Positions 1 to 10,269 of a stretch of DNA of 64,000 bases are shown here, piece by piece. The notes beneath the pieces were generated by a model. That model ran no database searches and had not been told where the DNA came from. It saw only the letters and a program-made list of their open reading frames with translations. Position 1 is the stretch's first letter, and each line of letters begins with the position of its first letter. Source of the DNA: Ectobius pallidus (taxonomy: Eukaryota; Arthropoda; Insecta; Blattodea; Ectobiidae); assembly GCA_964059195.1 (NCBI GenBank), contig CAXKWD010000002.1, positions 164,492,559 to 164,556,558 of the forward strand, read 5' to 3'. The position numbers and the translations under genes were made by a program.

Positions 1-714
1 GCCATAGTGGTTACTGTAATTAATCATATCTAACAGAACGGTCAAACATTCACATGTTTTCTTCATTTATACTGAATTTCTGGTAATCCTGTTGTGAAGC
101 AACACTGCTTTGAGGCTTACCTTAGAAGAGTCAGTAAACAAATCAACTCTTCTGGGATGTGTTGAAATCCTAACCCATTGGGATTGAATCTCTGTGAATT
201 CATGTGAAATTTGTGGCGGACAAAAGCAGGGTTTTTTCAGGATGTTCCCATTTCCCCTGCCATATATCATTCCATTATTGCTCCATTCATCAAAAGATAC
301 AATAAAGGAATTACTAAATCCTAGCTCTTTCATTAAACCATCTATATCTATGCATGCACAAAGGGATTTTTCATAGGTTAGTAACTGGAATGTTCATGCC
401 TCTTTCTGAAAAATGAAATTGTGGTATTGAGAACTAGTAATTTCCGTCGGTGCAGTCACAATCCCAGCACCTCCTATTACTTACTGCATTATAGGTCCAC
501 AGTTCGGTGACTTAGATTTTTGGTGATTTTTACTTGTTTTAAAACATATTTTAATGTTAACAAGAAAATGGAGGGTGATGGAACATTTTCATGTTCATAT
601 TCGTTAATAGCTCATAAAACTTGACCCATATGTTTATTTTCATAAATGTGGAAAAAATCTTCTTAATTAGTGTTACTGTACAACAATCATATGTTCTTAA
701 AAAAGAGAAAACTT
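1..714. other. AT-rich non-coding flank, no feature recognised
   Basis: I see no repeat boundary, RNA gene or convincing coding sequence here. Overlapping short reading frames on both strands at about 67-376 have no recognisable motif and look like chance frames. The homology shared with other parts of the window starts at about 715. Confidence 0.5.
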
Positions 715-1470
715 TTATCCTCTACACTTGTAGGAACCCCCAGTTTATAAAAACTCACTTGCTCAAGAATGTGTTGTAAACTTATAGTAATCAGAAATGC
801 ATTTCAATGGTATTTGAAAAGAGATGTTCACACTGCATTATACTAGCTGAAATGAAAATTCATACGTAAGCTGCAAAACTAAATTCAGACATTATAACAT
901 TCCCATGTTTTCATTCCCGGTTAGGGGTTACCTTCGGGGAGAACAGTCATCATCATCAACATTATAACCTAGAAACAATATCAGAAAGGAAAGTGCAAGT
1001 TACATTTATTTACAAAGTGAGCTGTACTGAAAGACTGACATACTCCACATGTAAAAGTAATTATCTGTTACAGGTACACCATCTCAAAAGTGTTTAAAAT
1101 CTCTATCTTTACAAAAAGCACTGATGTACGCCTAATGATCATTTACAAAATCAGAATTTATATACCAGTACCATCCAGTAGCAGAACAATGCTCATGCTA
1201 GTGGATTTTCAGAAGATCTAACCGTTTTGTCTTTTACAGATCAACTCTAATTCTCCAATTTTCTATTCTGCAAGGACATTAATGACATGTTATTTGGAGC
1301 TGTCACCACTGGAAGGTTATTCTACGAGGTTTTTGCAATATCCAAGCTAACTTCACTCTAACAAAATGAAAAGGCATAAAAAATAAGAATGTCACAACAA
1401 AACTGGAATTACAACACCAGGTTCTCTGTTATGCTTTATTTGCTGTAAGGTAAGGTTACCAGATACTTTG
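715..1470. repeat. Dispersed repeat, longest copy
   Basis: This is the most complete copy in the window of a diverged dispersed family. Its first part (about 715-1083) aligns with 7427-7728: both share the CTCTACACTT start, a stretch around CACTTGCTCAA, and a block with CAGAAAGGAAAGTG and GAAAGACTGACATACTC. Its second part (about 1238-1470) aligns in two pieces with 17250-17365 and 17968-18092, sharing CAATATCCAA-like, AACTTCACTCT, CACAACAAAACT and AAGGTTACCAGA blocks. By eye, identity is roughly 75-80 percent. On the minus strand, 1238-1352 reads as a decayed version of the coding-like sequence at 17247-17365, so the family may derive from a gene or an autonomous transposon. Class unknown. 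Confidence 0.6.
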
Positions 1471-1508
1471 GCACAAACATTCAACAGCACCTTCCAAATT
1501 CTTTTTAC

Positions 1509-1934
1509 TAGGGTGTCGATTCATCCCGCTTTTTTTGAAAAAATGTCCGCTGTCCCAAAAGTTATGTTGGGTTGCTCAAATATCCTGCTTTTATATGATT
1601 CCTATTGACTAGTGCATTTAACACTACGTTAATGAAAGTTGCAACAGCGAAGGCCTTGCTCACTGTCAAAACACATTTTAATGGGATATCATATGCTTTC
1701 TTTTATGACAAAGTATCAGAAGAAGAGAAAGTACAGAGACAATGGGGCATCTACTTCTGTAAACAAATTATGTACATAAGTCTGCAGAAGGAATTTAAGA
1801 AGTCATTTAGGATAGTTTGTGGGTACGAGATAAATGTACTGTCAATTTTGTGAAAGGAATTTTTGTCCCCCCCCTCTTTTTCCAAATTTTTCTTAAATGT
1901 CCCATTTTTATATAAACATTATATGGACACCCTA
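1509..1934. mobile_element. Possible small hAT-like non-autonomous element
   Basis: The segment is bounded by a perfect 9-bp inverted repeat: TAGGGTGTC at 1509-1517 and GACACCCTA at 1926-1934. Subterminal runs contain GTCC/GTCCC motifs next to homopolymeric T or A, a pattern I associate with some hAT-type non-autonomous elements. I could not find a matching 8-bp target duplication, which weakens the call. An open frame of 82 codons inside (1605-1853, plus) has no motif I recognise. Confidence 0.3.
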
Positions 1935-2344
1935 CATTTACAGAAATGGAAAATATTTAATCAAATCACTAACTACAAATATTTTTGTTTTCCCCTGATT
2001 GTTATTAGGTTTAAAAATTACTTTTTAAGATTAAAGATTAAGGAACATTCAAAATTTTAAATCCAAGGACATTAATGAAAATCCAGGGATAACTCTTGTC
2101 TGGTGATTGAAAGATAAATCCGAGGACTGTCCCCAAGAAACGGGGAAAATAAAATAATTACAACATAAACTTAACCTAAATAAACATTACTTACTTACAC
2201 AGATTTTATAGGGAATTTATAGTTTGTAAATTGCTCATGTTTTCCCTGTGTTAGCAATGAAAGTAATTCTATTATAACAGAAGAGGAACTATTTTGAGTG
2301 TTTTCACCTTCACCTTTGATTTTTACTTCAACCTTACTGCAAAT
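1935..2344. other. AT-rich spacer with CCCC/GGGG-bearing fragment
   Basis: No gene is visible. Around 2065-2145 there is a GGACTGTCCCCAAGAAACGG stretch that resembles hAT-like terminal material on the minus strand, but no matching partner end is clear. The ~75-bp minisatellite begins shortly after. Confidence 0.35.
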
Positions 2345-2643
2345 AAAGTTTAGGTGTCTGATTTGTACAGTAATGCGAACTTGACATTTGTAAAGGTTGT
2401 GTATTCCTTATGCTGAATGATGTAGAAGGAGATGTCTGATTTGTACTACAATGTGGACTTGACAATAAAGATGTATGCTGCTCATATTGTATGTAGAACG
2501 AGATGCCCAATTTGTACTTTAATACGGACTATGACATTTGTAATGGATGTGTGTTGGCCATGTTGTATGTAGGACGAGATGTCCAATTGGTACTGTAATG
2601 CGGGCTATGACTTTTGTAACGGATGTGTGGTGTTCATATTGTA
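2345..2643. repeat. Minisatellite of ~75-bp units, left block
   Basis: About four degenerate units of 71-77 bp. Each carries a recognisable core: GATGYCYRATTTGTACT, then GTAATGCG, GACATTTGTAATGGATG, and a CATATTGTATGTAGAACGA segment. Unit starts can be followed at about 2431, 2502 and 2578. The block stops abruptly at the TA at 2642-2643, where a foldback element is inserted, and the same array resumes at 4002. Confidence 0.8.
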
Positions 2644-4001
2644 CAGTGCATTTCACGTACGAGTTTGCCAATCAAGCGGGTGTCTGCATTGCAGCGGCCA
2701 CAGCTCTAACTCCTGAGCGATCTGGTGAAATATCTGTTATATTTTGAAAATAAATAAAAAACGAGACCCTCTAAATGGTTAATATTAGCCAGTATTGGGA
2801 TCGCAATGAGGAAGTAGAAAGCTTGACGCAGGAGGTTGCGCTATAAAGAATTAACTTCGCTGTTTTGCTGACTGGAGATTCAAGGTGGTTGACAGTGGAA
2901 CAATTGGGAAACAAGGAAGAATATTTTAAGTGTAGAAGTAGCATTGAACCGGGAAGCGGCGAATAAGCTTTTTTGTTGTAATGTCACGGCTGCCAGTGGG
3001 GGAGACGACTTGACCACAAAAAGTTATAAAAGAGGCGAACAAATTGTTCACCCCTTCTTGTTGCTTCTTGGTGGCTGCCAGGTCCACGCCGGAAGCCAAG
3101 GCACTTGGTGCAAGTTTAATTTTATCAGTGTATACAACATCTTGAAGATGAAATGTAAGTAGAAAGATTTTCACCTCATTGTAATTTTCAATTCTTTTAT
3201 CTTAAATAAATCTAGTCATTTTGGGTATGTTAAATTGTGGCATTTGTAATTTCGAGTGATAAGATGATGTCCTTCCTCACCCGTATGGTACTTCATAACA
3301 TTCAATCATTCAATCCGGGCCATCCTGATTAAATCATATCCTGGGGACAAATGGTGTCAGAAATAGTTAGGGTCCCGGGATATGACATATCTATGCAAAT
3401 AAAGCCACTAACAGTGTAATGATTCATATTCTCACAATTACAGTTAAAATTACGATGAAAATAACAATGTATCTCATCACGATATGTGTTGGAAATGTCC
3501 TTCTCTTGCATCCACACAACTTTGGCACCAGTTCAGGAAATTTTCTTCCACGTGCATAAGTTCAGCTTCCGAAATACAGTTAATTTATCTTTTGATATTG
3601 TCTTTAAGTTCTTCTAACAATAAGTGACTGTTATTTACGTGGGAACTTGAAAATAAAGTGTACAGGTCAATTTCCCCCCAAAAAAACGAAGAATTGAAAG
3701 ACAATATCACAAGACATGCTATGTATGCTATAACGGAAGCTGAACTTATGCACGCGAAAGAAAATTTACTAAAAAGGTGCGAGTGTTGTGTGGATGCAAG
3801 AGGAGAACATTTACATCTCTTGTGATGAGGTACATGGTTATTTTCATTGTAATTTTAACTGTAACTGTGAGAACATGAATCATTACACTGTTAGCGGCTT
3901 TATTTGCATAAATATTCCAGTCGATCACTCAGGTGTTAGAGCTGTGGCAGTCTCTAAGCAGAAACCCGCATGACTGGCCAACTCATATGTGAAACGGACT
4001 G
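2644..4001. mobile_element. Foldback/TA-target DNA element interrupted by a solo LTR
   Basis: The ends are inverted copies: CAGTGCATTTCAC at 2644 and its near complement GTGAAACGGACTG ending at 4001. The flanks are TA (2642-2643) and TA (4002-4003). Removing the element and one TA rebuilds CATATTGTATGTAGAACG, the exact minisatellite core seen at about 2483-2500. The inverted arms are long. The left arm is 2644-2734 plus 3388-3614, and the right arm is about 3690-4001, leaving a loop of about 75 bp. Without the LTR the element would be about 700 bp. A TA target and CAGT...ACTG tips fit a Tc1/mariner-type non-autonomous element; the long arms are foldback-like. No transposase is encoded. Confidence 0.75.
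2735..3387. mobile_element. Solo LTR of a retrotransposon
   Basis: A 653-bp insertion in the left arm of the foldback element. It starts TGTTATAT and ends ATATGACA, which are inverted copies with one mismatch and the TG...CA ends expected of LTRs. It is flanked by the 4-bp duplication TATC (2731-2734 and 3388-3391). Deleting it restores continuity with the opposite arm of the host palindrome. Inside are TATAAAAG (3025-3032) and AATAAA (3205-3210) in promoter-to-polyA order on the plus strand. No second LTR or internal gene is present, as expected after LTR-LTR recombination. A 4-bp target duplication fits a Ty3/gypsy-type element, but the class is inference. Confidence 0.65.
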
Positions 4002-5125
4002 TATGTAGAACGTGATGTCGGATTTTTACTGTAATGAGAACTTGACATTTGTAATGGTTGTGTGTTTCTTATGCTGTATATTGTCTGATTTGAACTACAA
4101 TGTGGGATTGTCAATAAAGATGTATGCTGCTCACATTGTATACGTAGAAGTGCCCAATTTGTACTGTAATGCGGGCAATGACATTTGTAATGGATGTGTG
4201 TTCATGTTATATGTAAAACAAGATGTTTGATATGTAGGTACTGTAATGCGAATTTGATATTTGTAATGGATGAGGAACGTTTTTGTTCTATGTAGAACAA
4301 AATCCCCAGTTTGCATTACGTATAGTAATGCAAACTTGACATTTGTTATGGTTATGTGTTCCTTATGCTGTATGTAGAACGAGATGTCTGATTTGTACTA
4401 CAATGTGGGCTTGCCAATCAAGATGTATGCTGCTCATATTGCATAAGTAGAAAAAGATTCCAATTTGTACTCTAATGCGGGCTATGACATTTGTAATGGA
4501 TGTGTGTTGCTCATGTTGTAAGTAGAACGAGATGCCCAATTTCTACTGTAATGCAGGCTATGCCATTTGTAAGGGATGTATGCTGTTCATATGGTATGCA
4601 GAATAAGATGTCCAATTCCTACTGTAATGTGGGTTATGACATTCGTGATGTATGTGTGTTCATGTTATATGTATTAACAAGGTGTCTGATTTGTACTGTA
4701 ATGCAAATTGATGCTTGTAATGGATGTTGGTTACTCACGTTGTAGTAGAATGAATGTAAACTTGATATTTGTAACCGTTACGCTGTATGTAGAATGAGAT
4801 GTGCTATTTGTACTACAAAGTGGGCTTGCCAATAAAGGTGTATGCTGCTCATATTGTATAGGCCTACATAGAAAAAGATGCTCAATTTGTACTGTAATGC
4901 AGGCCATGACATTTGTAATGGATGTGTCTTGTTCATATGCATGTAGAACGAAATGCCCAATTTGTACTGCAATACGAACTTGACATTTGTAATGGATGTG
5001 TGTTGCTCACATTGTATGTAGTATGAGATGTCCAATTTGTACTGTAATGCAAGCGGACATTTGCAATGGATGTGTGCTATTAATCTTGTATGTTGAGTGT
5101 GATGCCCGATTTGTACTCTAGTGTG
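4002..5125. repeat. Minisatellite of ~75-bp units, right block
   Basis: About 15 further units of the same minisatellite, with starts near 4013, 4084, 4150, 4221, 4383, 4455, 4530, 4608, 4680, 4798, 4877, 4952, 5028 and 5101. Units are heavily diverged from one another, with many substitutions and small indels. Short open frames across it (for example 4500-4745) are by-products of the repetition. Confidence 0.8.
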
Positions 5126-5149
5126 AGCTTTTTATTATGTCTGTGTGAG

Positions 5150-5870
5150 TCAAAACACCATAAAGTGCACAGATGATGTGGAATCTGCGACTGCTGGCAA
5201 AGAAAGAAGAAATACTACAAAACATGGCAGACAAACATGCTAGTGGAAACAGGGATGAACTACGGCATGGAAATGAACAGAGACAAGTTCAAACCGATGA
5301 GAATATCACAAATGGTGTAATAGGGGCAATCTTCATGGGAATCTGAGAACTGGACATTTTAATCAGTTTATGTACTGCTTCATGGAAATCAGATAAGGAA
5401 TTGCCATGGTCAAGATGGTATTCACAAAAAAAGATAATTTTTTATAGTAACTTAAGCTTGGATTTGAAGAAGAAATTTATGCAGTGTGACAGTAGATTGG
5501 AAACATGGACACTATGAAAAATGGGGAAATACCTAGAAAGTTTAGAAATCTGATGCTGGAGAAGAGTGGAAAAAATAAAATGGGTGTACAAAGTGACAAA
5601 TGAAGCAGTTCTGAAAAGAGCAAAGCGAACAGACCAATTGTGAACACAGTTCTTTGTAAGGAATGCAACCTGTATAGGTCACATCATGAGGAGAAATAGA
5701 TTGCTGCATGATATCATCGAAGGAAAGTCGGAGGGAATCCACATCTTGGAAGAAAAAGAATCCACCTGCTAAACAATTAAAAGTAGGAAAGAAAGTACTA
5801 GTTACCGAAAGAGGAAGCAAGAATAGGAGGATATGGAGAGCAAAATTTGTGTACTAAGTCAAAGATCCTG
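5150..5870 (+). pseudogene. Decayed LINE reverse-transcriptase fragment
   Basis: Conceptual translation in shifting plus-strand frames gives, in the right order, several pieces I recognise from insect non-LTR retrotransposon reverse transcriptases. These are a relic of the catalytic (F/Y)ADD box reading CTDD (5166-5177), YGMEMNRDK (5261-5287), CWRRVEKIKW (5554-5583), CIGHIMRRNRLL (5671-5706) followed by HDIIEGK, and RIWRAKF (5828-5848). The pieces lie in different frames with stop codons between them, and the region between the catalytic box and the C-terminal part is shortened, so the copy is dead. The N-terminal endonuclease and most of the palm domain are absent. The exact LINE clade cannot be assigned by eye. 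Confidence 0.7.
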
Positions 5871-6903
5871 CCTATGATCAGAAACCTTAATAATAATAAT
5901 GTTTATTGCTCCTCTTGTAGGCTATGGAGAGTGTGATTTCTGTTTTTTTTTTTTTTTTAAATTATCATGGCATATAATGTAACTGAAAATCTTGGAGCAA
6001 TGACATCGTTAGATGTTTAAAAATATAATTGCATAGATGCACGTTTCATATTCACCAAACCTTCAGCTATCTACTGTCTGAAAATTAGTTCAATATCTCA
6101 TCGCTTGATGGCAGAAGATTGTTGAAAAATGACCATCCACATGTAGTTAAGAGTAAAAGTGCAAGAAGCAGCCGAAACCACTTGGTTTTAGTACCAGCAA
6201 GTTGGATAAATAATCTGACAAACACATCACTTCTGAAGACAACATTTATTAGAATGAAAATAAACCTAATAAACCTATATACCAGACAACAAAATCCTGA
6301 CTTATGGAAATAAATCTTGTAAAGAAACCTCAAAGCAGTGGTTACAGTATCACTTATTGCCAGTTAAGATGAGAGACTTTGAATCTTTGAATTAGACATT
6401 TTCAAGTTATATTTGAGAAATATTCAGAAAACACAGTTCTATGTTCCTGTTGAAGATATATATATATATTGTATTCTACAATATATATATATGAACAACA
6501 ACAAATTTTAGCACTGCAATTGATTATAGTTGAACTATTTACAACCATACAATGCTGTAATTGAAATATTTTCTTGTCTTCTATTATGTTGCCATTTTGG
6601 AGATAAGAGGCCTCTTTTCTAAACCAACAACTTTGTAGGGTTTAGTGTTGTTTCACATTGTTTATTTATTTTGATGTAAGTCTGACATATTTCACTTTGC
6701 TGTACAACAGCACAGAGAAAGCATCTAAAAATCAACTTGATGCTGCAGTCTCAGGCTTTGTGTGACCTAGAACTTACATCCTCTGCCAAGTAGTATTGAC
6801 TTGGGTTATATTTTCAGAATTACATACATCTGTTTCGTTTAAAAAGTGACTTATGCCACTAAGCCCTTCAATTATAGCTAGTAGAAAATGTGGAATTTTT
6901 ATA
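5871..6903. other. AT-rich non-coding stretch with poly-T tract and AT hairpin
   Basis: No gene recognised. It contains an uninterrupted T tract of about 18 at 5942-5959, possibly the A-tail of an old minus-strand retroposon, and a perfect AT-rich hairpin at 6458-6492. Overlapping short frames at 6085-6333 (minus) and 6119-6313 (plus) have no supported function. Confidence 0.5.
6458..6492. repeat. Perfect 16-bp-arm AT hairpin
   Basis: ATATATATATATTGTA (6458-6473), a TTC loop, then the exact complement TACAATATATATATAT (6477-6492). The arms match at every position, including the non-TA bases next to the loop. Confidence 0.9.
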
Positions 6904-7262
6904 CAGTGTGTTAATGAATAACACCGAAATATTTTACCTGTGTACGGAGGGGACATAGACAAGCAACTTTTACTAAACATGTTTGCCCTATGACGTAAAT
7001 GTGTATGCTACAGAGCATAAAGTCATTACAATTTACTGGTCATAAGTCAGCCAAATAGGGTTAAAATTTCCATTAAATTGACTTCATGCCTTCTTAGTGA
7101 TTGTTGAAAACCTGATTCTTAATCATTCATCAACAGTAGATCATAATTTAGTGATTTCATAATCTGCAAAATTTACAGACTGATCACATGACTGGCCCCC
7201 ACTGCAATAGTTTTTTTATTCGTAACTCCAGTGTTAAAAATTAATTTCCTTTGTTTTGCACA
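6904..7262. mobile_element. Truncated copy of TA-flanked MITE
   Basis: It starts CAGTGTGTTAATGAATAACA directly after a TA (6902-6903) and aligns with 7771-8148 throughout, including GGGGAC.TAGACAAGCAACTT, TCATAATTTAGT and CACATGACTGG blocks. The alignment ends at TTTGTTTTGCA near 7262. The right terminal inverted repeat is missing, so this copy is 3' truncated or was overwritten. Confidence 0.7.
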
Positions 7263-7426
7263 GTTACAGTCTTGAATTTAATGTGAGACTTGACATAGGC
7301 CCTACCGTATACTATTCGTAAAAAAATTACTATTTTTACTTTAGTTTGCTTTAGCTTAAATTAAACTAAAATTAGTACTTGTTTGCGGCCGCCAAAAATT
7401 AAGCCATGGTCTGCGGGTTAAAAACC
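7263..7426. other. Short unassigned spacer
   Basis: AT-rich sequence with an isolated GCGGCCGC site near 7386. No feature recognised. Confidence 0.4.
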
Positions 7427-7728
7427 TGCTCTACACTTTTAGGAACCTTCATTTTATAAAATACCACTTGCTCAATAATGTGTTGTAAGCTTATAGAAAT
7501 GAGAAACGCGTTTCCATGGTATTTAAAAAAAAGAGATGCTGACACTGCTTTATATTAACTGAAAGTAATGAATATTCATAAGTAAGTTGTTTTAAAATTA
7601 AACTTCAGACATTATAATACCATCAGAAAGGAAAGTGTAAATTATATTCTATTACTAAAATGATTTCTACTGAAAGACTGACATACTCAACATGTAAAAG
7701 TAAGTAAACAACTGTTACACCACCTCTG
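7427..7728. repeat. Dispersed repeat, second copy (first part only)
   Basis: Aligns with 715-1083: CTCTACACTT, AGGAACC, CACTTGCTCAA, AATGTGTTGTAA, CAGAAAGGAAAGTG and GAAAGACTGACATACTC occur in the same order and spacing. The second part of the longest copy (1238-1470) has no counterpart here. The MITE at 7771 begins a few dozen bases downstream. Confidence 0.6.
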
Positions 7729-7770
7729 TGTACTTAGAATAGTTTCAGTAACCGAATTAAAATGTAAATA

Positions 7771-8305
7771 CAGAGTGTTAATAAATAACACCGAAATATT
7801 TTATCTGCATATAGAGGGGACTTAGACAAGCAACTTTTATTAGGATATTTTTGCTCTGTGTCCTATAATGTCTGCTACAGGGCATTAAAGTCATTATAAT
7901 TTGGTGCTCATAAATCAGTAATTACATGAAATAAGGTTAAAATGTTCATGAAATTGACTTTATGCCTTCCTAGTGATCAATAGAAACCTGACTCTTAAGC
8001 AATCGTCAACAGCTATATCATAATTTAGTATTTCCATAATGTGCAAAATTTACTGACTAATCACATGACTGGTCGCCACTGCATTAGTCTTTTATTTATT
8101 CATAACTACTGACTGCAGTGTTAACAACAAAATTCCTTTGTTTTGCATTTTTTTCTAATGTTAGAAGTCAGTGGTGGCCATGCCCTGGGAGATTTTAAGC
8201 TGCAACAAAAAAAAATGTATCCATAGAGCAAAAATTTCCTAATAAAAGTTGCTTGTCCCCTCTATACGCAGATAAAATATTTCGGTGTTATTCATTAACA
8301 ATCTG
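7771..8305. mobile_element. MITE with ~90-bp terminal inverted repeats and TA target duplication
   Basis: A 535-bp element. The left terminus starts CAGAGTGTTAATAAATAACA and extends to about 7862. The right terminus (about 8219-8305) is its inverted copy, ending TTCATTAACAATCTG. TA flanks both ends (7769-7770 and 8306-8307). No coding capacity. A TA target and CAG tips fit a non-autonomous Tc1/mariner-type element; that assignment is inference. A truncated sister copy lies about 870 bp upstream at 6904-7262. Confidence 0.75.
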
Positions 8306-8617
8306 TATGTATATCATGCTTCTCAGAAAACTGGTTTCGCTTACAGGTAAATGGAAACTTACTTTTAGCTATTCATTAAAAATAGCATAGTTTAGGCCTG
8401 CAACATCAAAATGTAATAAAATCAGGTAAACTGATATAACAAAGTCACAGTATGTTTTTGTTGAATCAATTATAATTATAATTATGATATGCAGAAAATA
8501 AGTTTTTCTAATCAGATTAAAATCGACCAGCGTCAGCAGAACTACAGATTTGTGATACCTTGACAATCGCGCACTCACATAAAAAAATAAATTGCAAAAA
8601 ATAAAAACAAATCCATG
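8306..8617. other. Spacer with no recognised feature
   Basis: AT-rich sequence between the MITE and the composite repeat. No gene or repeat boundary seen. Confidence 0.4.
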
Positions 8618-8619
8618 TC

Positions 8620-8980
8620 AAACCGGGCGGCTCTAGGATTTCATCCGAAGACCTCCAGAATACGAGTCCAAGGCGTTACCATTTGGCCAACTCAGTCAAT
8701 TTGACGGTGTCGTTTGATAAGCATAAGTGAAATTATACCGGTAGACAAAAATTTAAAAAAAACATGTGACCTTTAATTAGTCGTTACTCTGGTACTGGTC
8801 AACCGATTAGGTCATAAATTAACAGGCTTCTTGCCATGGACGTTATAAATGCGTACACCAAGTTTCATGAAAATCCAATAAAGCATATTTGAGTTATGGG
8901 GCCTTTTGTTATATAATACCATAAAAATGCACTAAATTGGGCATTATTCCGGTACCGGCCAACCGATTTGGTCCATTATC
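8620..8980 (-). repeat. Composite tRNA-like repeat, copy 1 of a 361-bp tandem duplication
   Basis: On the minus strand, 8672-8689 reads TGGCCAAATGGTAACGCC, matching a pol III A box, and the CTTCGGATGAAATCC segment just downstream in that orientation resembles a B box. The unit therefore starts with a tRNA-derived head. The rest is a block with CCGATTAGGTCA, CCATGGACGTTATAAATGCG and GTTTCATGAAAATCC motifs that recurs further right. The unit ends in the start of a second such block (8949-8980), directly abutting copy 2. Confidence 0.75.
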
Positions 8981-9342
8981 AAACCGGGCGGCTCTAGGAT
9001 TTGATCCGAAGACCTCCAGAATACGAGTCCAAGGCGTTACCATTTGGCCAACTCAGTCAATTTGACGGTGTCGTTTGATAAGCATAAGTGAAATTATACC
9101 GGTAGACAAAAATTAAAAAAAAAACATGTGACCTTTAATTAGTCGTTACTCTGGTACTGGTCAACCGATTAGGTCATAAATTAATAGGCTTCTTGCCATG
9201 GACGTTATAAATGCGTACATCAAGTTTCATGAAAATCCAATAAAGCATATTTGAGTTATGGGGCCTTTTGTTATACAATACCATAAAAATGAACTAAATT
9301 GGGCATTATTCCGGTACCGGCCAACTGATTTGGTCCATTATC
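8981..9342 (-). repeat. Composite tRNA-like repeat, copy 2 of the tandem duplication
   Basis: Nearly identical to the preceding 361 bp. I counted about eight differences, mostly single substitutions plus a length change in an A run. Its minus-strand B box is better preserved (GGATCAAATCC, 8997-9007). High identity between neighbours that sit in much older sequence indicates a recent tandem duplication. Confidence 0.8.
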
Positions 9343-9680
9343 AACAGACGTCTTCCCATGGACATTATAAATGTGTATACCAAATTTCATGAAAATACGA
9401 TAAAGTGTATGTGAGTTATGGCGCTTTTAAATCAAAACACTAAATTGGGTTTTATGCCGGTACACTAAATTGGGTTTGACGCCGGTACCGGTGAACCGAT
9501 TTTGTTCAATAACAATAGGGTTCTTCCCATGGCAATTATAAATGCGTATACCAAGTTTCATGAAAATCCGATAAAGCGTATTTCAGTTATGGCGCGTACA
9601 GACACATGGACAGATAGAAAGACGGACAGACATTTTTCGTCCCCCACATACAATCTCATAAAGTACCATACTGGCAGTTA
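9310..9680 (+). repeat. Further copies of the CCATGG/TTCATGAAAATCC block with (GACA)-rich tail
   Basis: Two more copies of the ~120-bp block (about 9310-9430 and 9478-9600) are followed by a GACA/GACAGA-rich stretch and an end with CAATCTCATAAAGTACC. Each block starts near CCGGTACCGG..AACYGATTT and contains CCATGG..ATTATAAATG.GTATACCAA. The same block plus tail occurs in inverted orientation at about 15230-15450, which shows that this is one dispersed repeat family with a defined 3' end. Confidence 0.7.
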
Positions 9681-10038
9681 ATAAAACATGAGACGTAAAT
9701 AGAGCAGTTAAAGAGAAGAGATAAATGATGATGTTTCAGCTGGTTTGGAGGTTTTTGTGTTGGTTTATTCAGGGCACTAGAACATTTAGACTTGATTCAT
9801 TTTGAAAATGTGATAGAAGAAAACTATTTCCCACCAGAATAAGAATCTTATTCAATTTTATTTCAATGTTTTCTGAGTCTGAAGAGACACTTATTTTCTC
9901 TTTTCTAGCAGAGCCACTATTAGATTTATCACAGTTTGAGTAAATTGTAACTTTTTTAGGATAATTCCCCTCAATATTCTCCTGGCTTAACATTTCCAAT
10001 GATCCAATTTTCTCAAAGAAAGAGAGAATTGTTTACTG
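9681..10038. other. Unassigned stretch with one short minus-strand frame
   Basis: A 76-codon frame on the minus strand (9769-9999) contains a hydrophilic Ser/Lys-rich segment but no recognisable motif. No initiation context, splice site or homologue can be argued from sequence alone, so no gene is called. Confidence 0.3.
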
Positions 10039-10177
10039 TTTTTAGGTAGATTTCGAAGAAAAATCTACCTATTGCAATGGATACCATGTCATGATTTTCG
10101 AAAAATTCTTTCATATCTTTACGTTTCATGCTCTCCTAAGTATGAAACCACCGCCCGTTCAAAAAAAAAAATTGTGA

Positions 10178-10237
10178 CATTTATATATATATTTATATAT
10201 ATATATATATTATATATATATATATATTATATATATA

Positions 10238-10269
<32 letters not shown>

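Noticed and set aside
1605..1853. 82-codon frame inside the possible hAT-like element as a transposase fragment
   Set aside because: I could not match it to a BED finger, RNase H-like or dimerisation region of hAT transposases.
2982..3364. Alternative LTR boundaries (TGTCACGG at 2982 to GGGGACA at 3349) followed by a primer-binding-site-like TGGTGTCAG at 3352
   Set aside because: The longer model (2735-3387) has inverted TGTTATAT/ATATGACA tips, a TATC target duplication and restores the host palindrome. The shorter one has no matching duplication, and the TGGTGTCAG would then lie inside the LTR by chance.
6085..6333. Overlapping 82-codon (minus) and 64-codon (plus) frames
   Set aside because: Neither has a recognisable domain, splice signal or supporting context; composition is typical of AT-rich non-coding DNA.
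9769..9999. 76-codon minus-strand frame with a Ser/Lys-rich stretch, possibly an exon
   Set aside because: Flanking splice-site matches are weak and no neighbouring exon can be identified, so it is not called as a gene.
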